A stretch of DNA of 64,000 nt from Amblyornis subalaris (Eukaryota > Chordata > Aves > Passeriformes > Ptilonorhynchidae): positions 1,590,977-1,654,976 of the forward strand of contig JACAXG010000169.1 of assembly GCA_018881555.1 (NCBI GenBank). Direction: 5' to 3'. Position numbers and translations under genes: made by a program. Every line of letters begins with the position of its first letter. Position 1 is the first letter of the stretch. Below, piece after piece: positions 12,301 to 27,300 of the stretch. The notes under the pieces were generated by a model. That model saw nothing but the letters and a program-made list of their open reading frames with translations, did not search any database and had not been told where the DNA came from.

Positions 12301-15300
12301 TCCTTTGCTTGGAATCGCAAATGAATTACTTTTTTAAAATNTGTTTATTTTTCTGTTAGCTCACAGACCAGGCAAAATTTGACAAGAATTTCTATTATTC
12401 TCCANAATTCCATTTTTCCTTTCTTGTCACATATATTCCACTTTTCCTCTGTGCTGCCCTAAAACATTCTATGTGTTTTTTCTCAATAATTAATGAGAGG
12501 GTGAAGCAGGAAGCACATGGTCAATAGTTGCCATGAGGCAAAGAGCACAGTGATGGAAGGAGCCCGGGGGGTAGAACTGAGTTGGATGTTGGATTAAATC
12601 CTTCCCACCAAAACATTTCGGGACAGGAGCCTTTGCCGTGGTGCTGTCACGAGTAAATAACTGCCTGCAGGTGCAGGGTGTAAGTACAGGGGTGGCACAA
12701 GCTGATGGTGTGGTGTATCCAGGGCTAATTCCATGGAATGTGCCTGCAGTGCTTTGTGAGCTGCCGCTCTCGGCGTGCGCTGCCCACGCGGCAGCTCCTG
12801 GAAAACGGGAATCAAGTCGTCACCAGGCTCTCCTGAGGGAATAAACTCAGGTTCTGCACTACCAGGGGCTCTCTCACATTTTCTGCTTCACTAGATTTCA
12901 CAGTTNGGAGCGTTAATCTTGTGCACTTGCCAGAGAAGCAGGAATGCTTTGATTTTTACTTGGTCTTGCCAGCCAAGCTGAAATCCCATGGCAGCCACAT
13001 CCCCACAATATCTGCAGAAGCCCCAGGCTCTCGCAGAATCTCTTTAGCCCTTCCATTGTTATATTTGGGGAGCTTTCTAATAAAGAATTCTCAGCCTCCC
13101 TTCACAAGCCTCTGCAGTACAGAGCTTTGGATTTTAATTTTCCCAGTGCCAGGCATGTGCCAAGCAGAAGAGCAAGGGTGTAAATGCCCATGTGAGAGGA
13201 AGGAAACCTGGCTGATAATGGGGGAAAAAAACCTCTGCTTTCCTTTTCTCCTGCATAAGGGTGGGTCTTGCCTTCTGTGCTAATTCTCTTGTAGAAGCTC
13301 NGTGGCACTGAGGGAGATGAGAGAGCTCGGTGGAAATAAAAGAAGCCTCTTAGCAGTTTACATTTTGAATGCATTAAGATATATATTGTGAGGGAGGAAA
13401 AGAGTAAATGGCTTTTATTGACGACAGCAGACAGCCTGTGTGGGAGGAGACTTTGAGGGCTAAATAAGCAAGTGGAGTAAAACCAATGAGCTAAACCATT
13501 CAGGAGTTTTTAGGGGCTTTATTTAACTTTTGAATCAGCTGAGAAGGCACAGGTTGCCCAGAGCAGCTGTGGCTGCCCCATCCCTGGAAGTGTTCCAGGC
13601 CAGATTGGAAGGGGCTTGGAGCAGCCTGTTTGTCCCTGAGCAGGTTTCATGCAGCTCCCTGTGTGCCCTTCTCATACTGGGGCTGCAGACACGAACCTCC
13701 TTCTTTGTGAATTGTTATTTCTCTTGTGAAATAGCTATTTTTTAGTAGTCTGCTCTTGATGCTGTGTAGGAACAGGAAAGATAAGCTGCCCTAACAGGTA
13801 GAGCAACCTGACATGTGAGTGATCCGTTCACTCCTGGCAGTGCTTCAGGAGGAATTTGCTCGCTCCCACAGGGACAGGGTGCAGTGATCTGCAGTCTAAA
13901 AAGAACAAGAAATAAGACATTCCTGAGCAGTGCCCAGGTGTCTGTGAGAGTGATTTTAACTGGGCCTCACAGTGTGCAGTTTGAGGTTATCCTGGCAGAA
14001 CCTTCTTAAAGTCTTTCAGTTTGAGGAACATATTGAATTACATGGTGTCTTTATTATTAGAGACTTTTAAGCATGACTAAAAACATTCAGTGTGAAGATT
14101 GGGGGCTTTATTAGAAGATGTCTCAGTTCAACAGGGAAAGGGGAATATTTGAAATGCAGAGCAGATCTTTTATTTTTAAGAGCATCAGACTTTACATATA
14201 AAAAGATTCTGATGTGATATGTGGGGGAAACTGAGCTCGAGTGAGAGACTGAGATGTGCAGAACAGCAGGGAGGGAAGATCCTGGGGGCAGTATGAACAT
14301 TTTCCTGAGTCATGAGAGTCCTGTGTGAGGGGAGAATGAGGAGGGTGGCTTATGCACAAGGGCTCACATGGCTCCTGTCCATCCTACTGCACTTGGGGAA
14401 GGGAATTGGGCCAGACAGCAGCACTGGCATCCTGCTTGTAGGACAGTGCCAGCTCCGAGTGCCATTTGATTTGGGCTGGGTGGGAAGGCTGGGCAGCCCC
14501 ANGCTTGGTCAGAGAACCCCTGGTGAGAGTGGTGGTGGCAGTGGTGGGGTGTGCCTGGGGGTGTGTGTGACTTTGGAATTACAGCCCAGCTGCACTGGGA
14601 TGTGGTGCCTGGGGGCACCTATTCCCGTTTTGGGGAAGTACTTGGATAACGCTTTCCTTTTTCCCCAGGATAATGCGGGAGCAGCCCAGTGTGGTGCTGG
14701 GGGTGGCCCACACTGTTGTGAAGAGAATGTCCCCCTTTGTCAGGCAAATTGACTTTGCCCTGGACTGGATGGAGGTGGAGGCTGGACGAGCTGTTTACAG
14801 GTGAGATGTGGACAAAATTGTGTTGAAAANCACAAAACTTTGTTGAAGTTTTCCTGCTAAATGAGCTGTGCTCCCTTGGTGCACGTAAAATGAGAGACTC
14901 AGACTGTATTTATCAACTATTCCATCAGGTTTATCTNTTTGCCTATTTTGAGATTATTTTCTTTCAGCAGTACCTTCAACATTGCTTCAGTCTCTTGTCT
15001 CCAGGTGTTACTAAATTATTTCATACTATTCCTCATCCTTTCTGTTGTCTTGGCAAGCTTTTTAAGTGACAAAATTGATTAAGACACAGACAGTTCCATG
15101 TTCTGGTGGTAGTTTCTGCATTGTTGAGGGCATGAACATCTATTGCTCAGAGGTTTTCAGCCTGTCTGAGATAAACAGCGAAACTCAAAGGTAGTTCAGT
15201 TAGGCTTATTCAGCCGTAAATTGAAAATAGGAAATTTGTGTTTAAGGGGCAAAAGTTACCTTGGGAAAACTTAGTTTTATGGATATGTACTAGGATGCAA

Positions 15301-18300
15301 TTGAGCTGTTATGTGGTTGCTGCAGTGGTGGGGGAATAATGGTCTAATTTAGTACATGATCTGTATAATTGTAGTTANAATTTTTATAACCATAGCTGCA
15401 GCACCAATGCTAATGAAGTTTTGGATTACTCTGTGCATNAAAGCATTCCTAGCTGTCAGTATCTTGTTAAAATCTTTTGGAATCCTTTGCATTAGTTTTA
15501 ATTCCAGCACCAGAAGTGGGGCATTCCAAACAGCACTCCTGATCATGCCAGCTGGATGTAGCAAAAACTTCTGGGTAGACTGAGGTGTGTGCACCAACAG
15601 AAGTTTAAATCTGGAGCCACTTGGGNGTTTTTTTCTTTGACCTGCAGAATTTCTCTGCACATCTGTACTGACCTTGCAGTGGGAATGAGCTCCTGTGTAA
15701 CCAGCAACGAGCCCGTGGTGTCCCCTGGAGCCCACTCACATCCTGGTCATCCTCTTNCAGTCCTGGCGTGGAATCCCACACTGGATTGGGTTGGAAGGGA
15801 CCTTAAAGCCCATCCTGCCATGGACAGGGACACCTTCCACTATCCCAGGTTGCTCCAAGCCCCATCCAGCCTGGCCTTGGACACTCCCAGGGATGGGGCA
15901 GCCACAGCTTCTCTGGGCANCCTGTGCCAGGACCTCCCCACCCTCACAGGGAACAATTCCTTCCCAATATCCCATCTAAACCTACTCTCTTTGAGTCTGA
16001 AGCCATTCCCCCTTGTCCTGTCACTCCTTACCTCACCTAGCCTGTACATTTACGCATCAAATGTATTTCCAGGCACCTTTTAACAAGCGCCTGCTCCATT
16101 TCTCGTTTGCTCGTTACGTTAAACACTTTCCTGTGGCCTTTAAGCCAGGTAGGGAAAATCAGCAACTTACTCAACACCTTGCTGAGCAGGGATGCTTCCC
16201 TAACGCTGGCTGTTGGTGGCTGTTCCTGCAGGCAGGGTGACAAGTCTGACTGCACCTACATCGTGCTGAACGGGCGCCTGCGCTCCGTGCTGCGCATGGA
16301 CGACGGCAAGAAGCACCTGACCGGGGAGTACGGCCGGGGGGACCTCATCGGGGTGGTAAGAGGGGGGCTTGNGGGGCTTGGGGGGCCTGGGCAGCTGGGA
16401 AACAGGGGCTGGCACACACCAAACACCCAGTCCTGCTCCCATCCGTTGTTAAACTCGAGGGCGTCCAGAGTTGGAAACGTGGAAACTCCCTTCGACCTGG
16501 AAACTTCATGTAATAATTCATCGGTGGGGTTATTAGACGTGGTTTGAAAAGAAAGNTAAAACAAGAAAGATTAAGAGATACAAAAAAAAAAAAAAGTCAG
16601 AACCAGACCAGCAGGCCCTGCCCAGTGCTCCTCCGTGCTATGGGTTACTTTCTTCCCAGTGAGAGGAGCGCAGCCTGCTCAGTCAAGTCCAGAGGAATTG
16701 CAGGAATGTGCACTAACTAGGGATTTAAATAAATTTAGTGTCATAGGAAGATTCAGTTTGGCTGAGCCCCACCTGGAAGTGTCTAGTCCGACCTGCTCAG
16801 AGTTAGCAGAGCTGACTTCAAAGCTTTGTCAGGTTTTTCAGGGAGTGTGTAATTATTGTAGTTATTAAAGCAACTGTTCATTTCAAAATTGTAGTATTTA
16901 TCCATGTTTAATTTCTGTTATGTTCATTTTTTTGTTTCTCAGACCTAGTTAACAACAGAAATAGGAGTCATAAATATGCGTGGCTTGTTTGATTGTTATA
17001 TTTAGAATTAGAAGGTTTCTGAAGTTCTGAGCTTGTTGTTCAGGCCCTTTTCTGCTTTCTGAGCTGAAAACTAAACACTGAATGTGTATCTGTTTATAGG
17101 CAGAATTAGCATAGCTCTGAAGCCAGAAAACATGTGAACTGGGATTAGTTCTACGGGAATAAATTCTTTTCTGTAGGAATGAAGGGGAAGGAGAAATCCA
17201 AGGCTCCCCAAAACTGTGCCTATGGAGTACATGAGGCAGTTCTGGTGGTGCTCCCAGCAGAGACAGAGCTGGGCTGGGCTGGGCTGGTGCTTGCACCATG
17301 TCTGTTGAGTTCCATGTGCACAGTATTTAAGGATCTCTTCCCACACTCAGTGCTGCTCTGGCTGAGGAGTTGTGTCAGCTTGGGATCGTGTTTGGAGGAG
17401 CAGGTCCGTGCTGGAATGTGCTAAGCAGACCCACAAATTTTATTTGGTTTATTTCTTTCTTTGGGATACCTCATTAAAGGTAAAAGGACACGGTTTGACA
17501 GGAACAAAAGCTGACATCTTTTGTGACTAATCGTGATGGTATGAGGCCTTTTGGTGTGTGAAGAAGGGTTTGTCAGTTTTGACACTTATAGGAATTTTCC
17601 TGCTTTCCTTTGCCTGTGGTGATCTGCAGCTTCACTGTCAAGCTCCTGGAGTTTTGCAGAGCTCCCAGGTTAAAAACAGAGCTGTTCTACTTTCTGAAAG
17701 CAGTTTTGAGTGACAGGGGAGCATATGGTGCTCAGAGGGTGGGGAGGCCCTGGCACAGGATGCCCAGAGAAGCTGTGGCTGCCCCATCCCTGGAAGTGTC
17801 CCAGGCCAGGCTGGACGGGGCTTGAAGCAACCTGGGNTAGTGGAAGGTGTCCCTGCCCATGGCAGGGGGTGGGACTGGATGAGCTTTAAGGTCCCTTTCC
17901 ACCCAAACTTTTCTACAATTCAGTGATTCTCTGAAATGGTCTAAACTCTCCCTCCCTGTGCCAGGACTGGTGCTGGTTTTGGTGTAACATTCCGCGCTGG
18001 CCCAGCTGTTTATCTGGGGAGGAAAGAGGAGGTGGATTTGGTGGATGGACTGGGATGTGTTTGCTGTCACAGTGCCATGTTTGCTGGCGAGTCCCTAGGC
18101 AGGGATACAGAAATACCCATGTAGTTTGTGTCTAAACCATCAGTCACTTTTTTGGATCCGTGTTATGANGTGAATCATGTTGAAGGCTTTAGTGACTCCA
18201 CGGACGTTGTCATCTCCTTCCTGCCCACAGCTCTCAGCCCCACTGACTCACTCTGCCATTTGTTGAAAGTGTTTCCATGCTCTGGCTGCCTTTTGAAAAC

Positions 18301-21300
18301 ATGGGGGAGGATCTGTGAAGAATGCCAGCATTAATGCAGAGGGCATTAGTAAAATGATATTTTTGCTTTTAGAAGGTTTTGTTTATCCCCTTCTGCAGAA
18401 TCTGTTATAAACCTTTAAAAACCTGCTGTAGGGTTGGGTGTTTCGCCCTGACATTAACATAACTGGAGTTCTAGGTGCTTGCAGAGACTNAAAGCAGCAG
18501 CTGGTGTTGGTAATTGGTTTTTTGGTCAACTGCTGGCTTGTTCCTCCCTGAACCCTCCCAAGACCTTCCCGTGTCACCCATAATGGTGGGCCCTGACAAA
18601 ATACAAGAGTCTGGTAGTCGATGTCTTTGTTTACTGCCTTTATGTGAGAACTTTTAAAATGCCACGTGTTATTTGTGTAAGAGATGAGGCTCTGCCATTT
18701 CTGCTTGCAGAAGAAAAGCAGTGCAGGATGAAGGGTTTCAGACAAGATGTTAATTTTCAGGCGTGTGCGTGCGCTCCCGAGGCTCGACTTGTGGCTCGAA
18801 CTGTTTTGTTCCCTGCACTGACTCAATGGCATCTGTTCCTGAGGTCTGTCGATTCAGGGGGAGAAGAACAGATTAGAAACTGAAGTTCCNTTCCCTGTGG
18901 AGTTCCTTGAAAAGCTGACAAGGACAGTTCTGTCAGGAGAAAAGGATCCTGACTCCCTGGGAGCTGTTGACCCTATTGATGGGCAACTCCAGTCACTGTG
19001 TCTGGTCAAATCAAGTCAAAACTCAATTTAAAAACTTCCAAGTAATTTTTAAAGGACAACGATGAATCTGTTAAATAATTCCCTCCCTGCTGAATTGCAG
19101 TTGACTCAAGTCTTGCTTTCTAGAGACTATGATTTCACCTATTTGGGAGAAACCTTTTAATTTGGTGGTGCCATTGCTACAGATGCACTTGTGGAAAAAT
19201 GGANATGAGAACTTTATCTACCAGCTAATGGGTCCCTTTTCTAGTGTCACTTCTGCCGTGCCCAGGTGACCCCAGAGGAGGTCAGGGAAGCCAGCGGTTT
19301 GTTGATAGAGTGAAAGGGCTTCTCTTCACTAAATTACTTGTTTAAAATGCTTATCTTAATCTCTCAGTTCTTTTCTTGATGCTGCTGCTTTGGTTTTGAT
19401 CTTGGTTAACTGCTGGAAATTGTAGTTTTACTCTTGTTCTCTTGATCTCATTAACACTTGGTTGTGTGAGAAAGGTTTCTTTTTAATTTGATTTTTGTGC
19501 CTATCAGNAGGAGGTGAGCTGGCCCAGGCTCTGACATGTATTGTTGTCCCTGGCACTGCTGGTGACACTGGGGCGAGTATTCCATCGTTTATTCCAACCT
19601 GCAGAGTAGGTTGTCAGAACAGAGGGTCACAATTCCAAACATCTCTTGAGGGGGGTGTTTTTTGCTTTTTGCATTGTTGGAAGGACAGCAGCGGGTGAGG
19701 AGAAGGCAACAAACCCATCAGAGCCATCTCTCAGAATAATCTCCTGCTAAATTAAAGTTATTTGTGCACTGCCTGCACCCTTCAGACTCCTGCAGGTGAT
19801 GGCACCTTGTATGCAATGAGCTTTTTATGCAAGTCCACACTTGGTGTTAATTGAGTTTTGAAGGATGGCTGCAGTGTTGGTGGGATGACTGAATGCCAGG
19901 CAGGTCTCAGGGCCTCAGTGACAGCTGTCAACTCCCAATATTTTCCAGAGCTGGGCTTTTAGGAGGTGTAGAGCTGGGTTTCCTGGTAACCCCCTCCCCA
20001 TGACACTGTTGTGTGCAGGTCTCACCACAAACCAGTCAGCTTTCAAAAATACCTCCTGAGTGGGGNAGTTGCAGCAATGTTTTGATTAATTCAAGACCTT
20101 TTCTGTTTCTTTTTAACAACCAGAACGTCCCTCTTATTAGGAGGGCTGCACACAGTCACTTTTGGGTAGAGAAAGAGCTGAACAAGTGCAGAAAGGCATT
20201 TGTCACTGACACAGGGCAGCACGAGGGATAAACTGCAGAAAAAGAATCCTCAGTGCCAGTGCTGCAGCACTCTGGTCCTGCTGGAGAGGAAATCACACTT
20301 TATGTTCTAGAAATAACAGGCATTTTAAATATTTTTCAGATGTTAAGCTGTTCATCTAATTAAGACAGCTAAATGTCCCTGGCTTTTTTCTCTCTAAAAT
20401 GGTGAAACCCAAGAAGAATCTGTAAATGGCTCATGANTTCCTTAGGGGGTTGGAGCATTGTCCTTTGGAAATGTAACACTGTTAGAAATCTTTAATTGCT
20501 GTGTAATCCTCAAAGGAATCTCACAAAGGAAAGTATCAGGATTACACTTGTCAGGCTTTTGTTCTTTATCAGTATTAATGTTATCAGGCAGCTCCGAAGC
20601 CAGCTGAATGTCACTGCACCCATCACATTAAGGCTCCTTTGCTTTGCCTTTTTTAAAAGTGTGGATCTTTTTTGCCAATTCCTTGCAATGTTTGTGATTT
20701 TGTCCAACCATGGCTACTTAATTTGCTGAAGCTGTAAGTTACTACAAAGCTGGATTTCATGTGAATTCAGGTTAGTGTCACCTCAGGCACACTGTGCACA
20801 GCCCATGGCTGTGGGAATCNGAGGTGGGTGAGGTTCAGGAACAGAGCTGGAAGACATGGCCCTGGAAGGAATTGCTCTCTTTTCATCCTCCTCTGTCTCT
20901 CTTGGTAATACATTACTGAAAATCATTATTTTCCTAGCAGCATCTTAGGTGTGAACTTGTATTTGAAACAATCAACAAAACAAAGCCAAAAACCCCCAAA
21001 GGACAGACAGCAACCCTCCAGTATTTACCAGCCCCAAGGAGAGGCAGAGGAAGCCCTGAGGAATGAGTTCCCATTTGCACAGCTCAATTAGTGTCAGACT
21101 GAAATGACAAGCTCAGTGTCCTGATTTCTAAACCCATGTTGAGAATGGTTTTGTTAAATTCAAACTACTGAGCTGAGCCATCTGAAGGAACCTTGGTTTC
21201 CTACANGGAGTGAAGCTGCTGAGTGCTGTCTATTTTTCAGATTTTTTACAGCAATTCCTCTTTTATCTTTATTTGCCTCAAGTTCTAAACAGCTGCTGAA

Positions 21301-24300
21301 AGTAGGAGACCACCCATAACTGCAGATTGTTGTGGTGCAGTTCAGTGTTTTCCTGGCTTTGGCAGGATCTGGCATTAAATTATCTGGATTCGTGTTGTGT
21401 GGGAAAAGTCATTTGGCTTTGGAGCTGCCTCAGATATCACTGTAGAGTGCTTTAGGTGCTCTATGTTCTGGACCACATTGTTTTTAGAGAGTATTAAGAG
21501 CTTTGATGACAGGTAGTGATAGAAACTGTGGCCTGCTGGGTCCCAGGCAGGTGATTTCATGCATTAGACTGTCATTCCTTAAGGTATTTTGTGTCTCCCT
21601 CCTGCTTCCAGCTGAACTCCCTTGTGATAGTATCTGCTGATGTCCAGCCATCAACTCATTCTTGATACANCTCCTGATCCTGTGCAGGACAGCTTTTTAC
21701 TTCCCTTGCCCCCTTCTCCTTTCTCCCTTCCTTTTTGAGGAATGCTGCATGGAAATGGGCTGGAGGCAGTTGTTAGCAAAAGATTTTTTTTTTTTTTTCT
21801 TTCTTGATGGTACTTTTTTTTTTTTAAGCATCATTAAATAAAAGCCACTGAGAGGGAGAGAGAAAAGGGTGATTCTTTCATCACCATCAGAATGGCTGGA
21901 GGGTAATGAATGGTGGGAGCAGAGTCCAGTGGAGGTGACAGGAAGGATTTATGGGGGAACAGTCAGCAGTGGAGGATGGGGGAGGGTCTTGATGAAGTTC
22001 CAGCCAGGTTTGGGATTCTTGTGTGAAGCTGAGTCGAAATCAGTTGGATCTCTCCCTTCTAGGAAAGTATTTGAGCTGCTCATCATGGGCTGTTACCTCT
22101 CTTTCCCTTGTGGAAATTCAGGTTTAATTCACCCTCAGANGAGCAGCCTGCCCAGGGCATTGCACTTGCAGATCCTCTTCCAANAACCCAGATAAATGTG
22201 ATGGTTTTGGCAGGTGTTTGGTCTCAGGTGGCTTTTGACACAGTTCTTGGTGGTGTTTTGACTGTAGTATTGGATTTAGGGCAGCAAAACATGCATGAAA
22301 CTTCACATCTNTTCTATAGCCACATGTATAAAAGGAGTGAAACTTAAATAAAGNAGGCTGGGCAGTTATCAGTTCCCTTCCCAGCTTTAATCTCCCCTTT
22401 TCTGTCCCTTAATGATGTTCACTGCTGCAACAGGACTGTCATTGCACTGCTACAAAGTGCAGGCTCAGTCCTTTGGGGAGAACCTGTGGCATGACTCCAT
22501 GTGCCTTAATTACAAAAGGTAGCAAGCTCAGCCTTATTTAATTGTTACATATGTTTTAGTACACAGTTGAATAGCCACATATAGAAACACAGAGTAAGAC
22601 ATTTATGTGTGTAACTCTTTCATGGTTTTTTTTTATATATATATATATCTATTAAAAAAAGGAGAGAGGGAGGGTTGGGTTCTTCTTTGCACACAGCAGA
22701 AGGGCTGCCTGTCCTCAGTCACGGGGTTCACTTGGCACACGGGAGATTGCAGAAGGTGGTTGTTAGAACAACTCTGAAGGGTACATGGTGTTCTGAGTTC
22801 ATCCGCTGGCACTGCTCCCACAAATAGCATCGATTTGCAGCTTGTCTGGTTGCTCTTCCCACTCATTCACTGCTTCCAGCAGTGTCTCCTCCTTTGTCCT
22901 TTTCTGATACAAACAAGTTAATATTTCAGGTCCTTCTGAGCTGGGGTTGGAGCAAACACGTTGTTGGGATGAGCATCCTCTGCTGCTCCGGGTGCGAATC
23001 AGCTGCAGAAGGGTCTGAGGGCAGCTTGTTTAAACCAGAAGAAAACCAATGCTCCACGTGGTGGTTGGTTGTCCTTCATGTAACATTGATGGTGTTGCAT
23101 CACTGGGTCAGTTGCAGCAGCAGCAGCAGCTCCTGCCCTTGTCTGGACAAACACATTGCTGTGACAATCCACACGTGGCTGTTCTGGGCTCTCCCNGTGC
23201 TGGTGTTGGCCCTGAGGTACAGGTGTGCTACCTGCCAGCTGACTCACTGCCTTCCCTTCTCTGGAGCCTCCTGAACTAGCAGCAGATGTCAGTGTTGATA
23301 TTTCTTCTCCTTATCCCTCCTCAGGTGCATCTCCTTGTCCTTTCATCCCTGTCCTCTCTGTGCCCCTCTGTGCTGCTCCTTCCCCAGCACCTTGGGGTGA
23401 GCTGGTGGCTTTGTGTGGTGCCTGGCTCGCTTTGGGGTGGGTGTTTAAGGATGGAGTGAGGATTTTTGGCAGATGGTTTTTCCAGAGGGGAGCCTGTGCA
23501 CTTGCAGTGCCACCCAGTTGTGCTGGGGAATGTCCTGAGCTTCACCCTGTGCAGGACAATCCATGCTCACTCTGTCGATGCTCCTGATGGAGCTAAGCCT
23601 GCTTGAAGAGAAGACAACACAAGTATCAGGTTAATTACCAGGCAGTGATTGTGGCTGTCATGAGGGAGGATTGGAAAGTGATGAGTTGAAGCTGCATNAT
23701 TTAATAATCCTTGGGGTCCNGACCTGCTTCCCAGNGTCTCCCTGTGACTGATGCTTTCANTCGTGTGCTCCTACTGCATCGTGTCAGCACCAGGGCCAAA
23801 AGGAGGCTTCCCGTGGTGAGCAGAGTGCTGCTTTTTGTGAGCTGGCAGCAAGGAAAAATCGATGTGAGAGGAAGAAATATGATGTGTGAGAGGATGACNG
23901 ATTCTTGGTTGGAATACTGGCCGTAATGAAGAGAAACTGGAGGCAGTGTATGACAGGATGGATGNGATGGGAATGCACGGGAAGAGCCACTGGTGTGAGT
24001 GTGCTCCTGGCTGGAGCTTGGGGAGAACAGGCCTGTGACTGCAAGCATTTGCACTGGATGTGTCTCCTCACGCATTATATCTGCTAAAAACTCACTTGAA
24101 AAGAAATAATCTCCACAAGAAACTATTTGGTAGTGATGTGCATTTTAGTGCCTGCTGNCTGTGAGAAAAGTCACCCAACTTTGTCAAACTGAGGCTGAAT
24201 TTGTGTGGAGAATCAACATTTTCTTGCCAGCAAATCACCTGCCCTACACCAGCCCCAGCTCTGGTCGAGCCCTGCAGGAAATCTCAGAGATGCTGCAGCC

Positions 24301-27300
24301 TGAGCAGGAGAATAACTGTGCTCATTGCACATGCCAAAAGTGAAGCAAATTACCNAAGTGATCTGCAGAATGTAGCTCAGAAAGGAATTTGTACTTAGAC
24401 CAACTCGCAGAAGATGTCACTTGCTAGCTTTTACTTTCCAACTGTGTAATTTGGAAAGCTGTAAGAACTGTCAGGAATGACTGTTGGAAACGAAGTCAAA
24501 AGAGGTCGTGAGAGTATAAATTGCCTTTCCCCTCCCTTGAAAGATTTACACGTTTTCTTCAGAAAGAACTTGTAAGGCAGGGTTGTGAATCATGTGCATC
24601 GTATGGGATGGAGGCAGCAAACCTGATTTTGTCACTATTTAATACTGAACTAAGGGAAGGTGTGAGAATCGTGGAATTCCAGACTGGTTTGGGTTGGAAG
24701 GGACCTTAAAGATCATCCAGTTCCACCCCTCTGCCCCTTCCACTTGATTGCTCAAANCCCTTCCCTGTCAGAATTAACTGGAACAGCACAAAGAGCACAG
24801 ATCCATTGATAGGGTTTTCTAGGGAGGGTTGGGGTGTTTTTGTTTGTTTTGTAGGTGTTAGGAACAACAGAACCACAGCAGTNCAGGAGGGCCCTCACCC
24901 ATGGTCATATTACGAGTAGTTACAAGAGCCACAGAGTGTCTGACGCTGGAAATTGTCCTGTGCTCCCTGATTCACATTATCCCAGCATTTGAGACGCTGC
25001 TCCTGTGCAATTCCCTCCAATTAGAGGGAATGGAAGTAAAGGGAATGATGGATGACAGATTTCTGAGGGTGGGCTGGAGGTAGAGAGGGGTTTTGCTGTA
25101 AATGAGGAGCCAAGGGGTCGATCTCAGAGATAGGGGAGCAATGAAGGGAACATTTGGCATTTTTGTAGGGCTGCTNAAATAAGGCACAGCAGGATTTCAC
25201 AGAGATGGAGTTCCAAGTGAAATTAGCACTATAATGTACTTTTGCTGAGTTTATAACATGAGAGAAAACCAAACAACNTCAGATAATGAGGTGGCAAAGG
25301 GAAGAACAGCCAGTCCAGGTGGAGCAGAGGATGTGGTGGGCTCAGCATTCAGTGAACTCTGGGAAAACTGCAGGATTGTTTGAGGGAGAGAGGAAGAACA
25401 ACGANGGCAAATGCAGGAGGCTGAAAGAGAAGCCTAGAAGTGGGCAGTGAGGTGGAACTTACTTAGAAGCTTGTAACAAAGGAAGAGGAATGGATGTGAC
25501 AAGAGAAGAACAAAGATGTACAATTGCCTTGAGCAAAATAGATCTTTTTGGCATGAGTTTGGGAAGAAGTGGGAAAGAGTCCACTGGTTCTTTTTTGCAC
25601 TGGAGCAAATGCTGTGGCTGTGTTCATGCTGGTGTGGATGAGTGATGCTCATGGCAGTCTGGGANGGAGCTCAAAAGAGAGCCTTGGGTGATTATGAAAC
25701 CAAATATATAAATAAACACTCTCCCCAGTCAGGTTCAATAAGATGTGAAAGATAATCATGCTATTTCTTGAAACATTTGTTTATTAATGTTACTGTGGAG
25801 GTGGTTTTGTGTTGTTTGCTGCAGCTTGGTGGGTGATCAGAATGTTAAATTTCCCTTTTTATGACCAAGGAAATAATCTTATGGTCTTCTGATCACAAGT
25901 GGATTTTGTTCATATTAAAGTTCAAGCCAGATCTCTGAGTCTTGTGCTTTCACAAACCTGGAAATAAGAATAAGAAACCTGGAATAAGAAAACTTGTTCA
26001 AAAGGCTCACTGGGCAGGGGAGTCCAAGGATTTGAATGTGGCTTAAGCTTGAAATGATTTTAAATACTTATGTTGTCTGAAAGTTCATTTTTTCCTAAGC
26101 AAGAAGAAACATCTCTGAACAGTTGATATCTTAAATGGTTTATTAAAAAATACAAAGTAGAAAAGTAATATTTTCAGAGAGAGAGAACTGAGGCTCAATG
26201 TTAGACTGTTTTTGATCTCAGAAAAGGTGGGAATTGCCAAAACCAAATGGGTTTGGCAGATTTCCACGTGCAGGAAATGTAGAACTGCTGCAAAAAGGCT
26301 GTAAAACCACAGGGTGTGAAGAGGAGAATGTGGTGAAGGGTGAGAGGATCCTACAGATGGTCCAAATGAAGCACAAGAACCCTCACACTTCAGGCAGGAG
26401 GAAGGATTTNATTAATTATAGAATCACAGAATGATTTGGGTGGGAAGGGATCTTGAAGCCCATCCAGTGCCACCCAGGGACACCTTCCACTATCCCAGGT
26501 GGCTCCAAGCCCTGTCCAGCCTGGCCTTGGACGCTTCCGTGGATGGGGCAGCCACAGCTTCTCTGGGATNGTTAACAAATGGATAATTGGGATAAGTAAT
26601 AAATTTAGAGATTGGGAACTGAGATGATAATACCCAAGGGGAAAGCACAGTCTGAATTTCCTTGTCCAGTGTCTGGGACCCAGATGTTTTCCATGCTGGA
26701 ATACTGGGGTGTATTTAAATGAAAATGCCAAAGACTTCCATAGTACCTGTAGGTAAGAACAGTCCAAGATCCAATTTCCGTAATCACTTGGGAATTGGAT
26801 TCAGTGCTTTCAGGGNTCTGTAGCACTGGTGGTGTTGCAAATGCCTCTTCCTCTGGAGATTGGAATGGCTCCTTGGGAAGGAGGTTTGGAAAAGGTCTCC
26901 CTGTGCNCTCTGCTCTGTCGAAAAGACAAAGTTACAGTTTGGAGCTAAAAAACTCTCCCTGAGGCTGTGTTTAAAGTTAAAATTTAATTCCCTTTTCTAC
27001 AAATTTACAAATTTCATCTTTTCTGAAAGGCTCGGGAGCCCCTTGGAGCACAGTTAATTTTATGCACTCATATATCACAGGAATTGTGGGAAAGGATCTC
27101 GGACAGTTTGAGTGTTTTTCTTCTTGATACAAATTAAACTCAGTCGGGAGGTGCCTGGCTAAGAGGAGAGATTTTTATTTTAACAGCTGAAACTCTTAAC
27201 CTGCTTTCAGGAGGAGGAAGGTAAATTACAGAGCCAAGAACCTGTGATAAAAAGCTGGTAATAGGGGAGAGAAATAAAACAGAACATCTTCTACAACCCT

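Larger units (their letters stand above)
10003..14668 (+). other. PNPLA7: PNPLA7 intron, 4.7 kb, phase 2
   Basis: GT-AG intron. A 0.5-kb CR1 begins about 80 bp after the donor, and a short CR1 piece lies at 13546-13640. The A/T-rich stretch around 11140-11260 looks like a possible conserved non-coding block. 11300-13500 is unique sequence in which I see nothing else. Confidence 0.9.
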
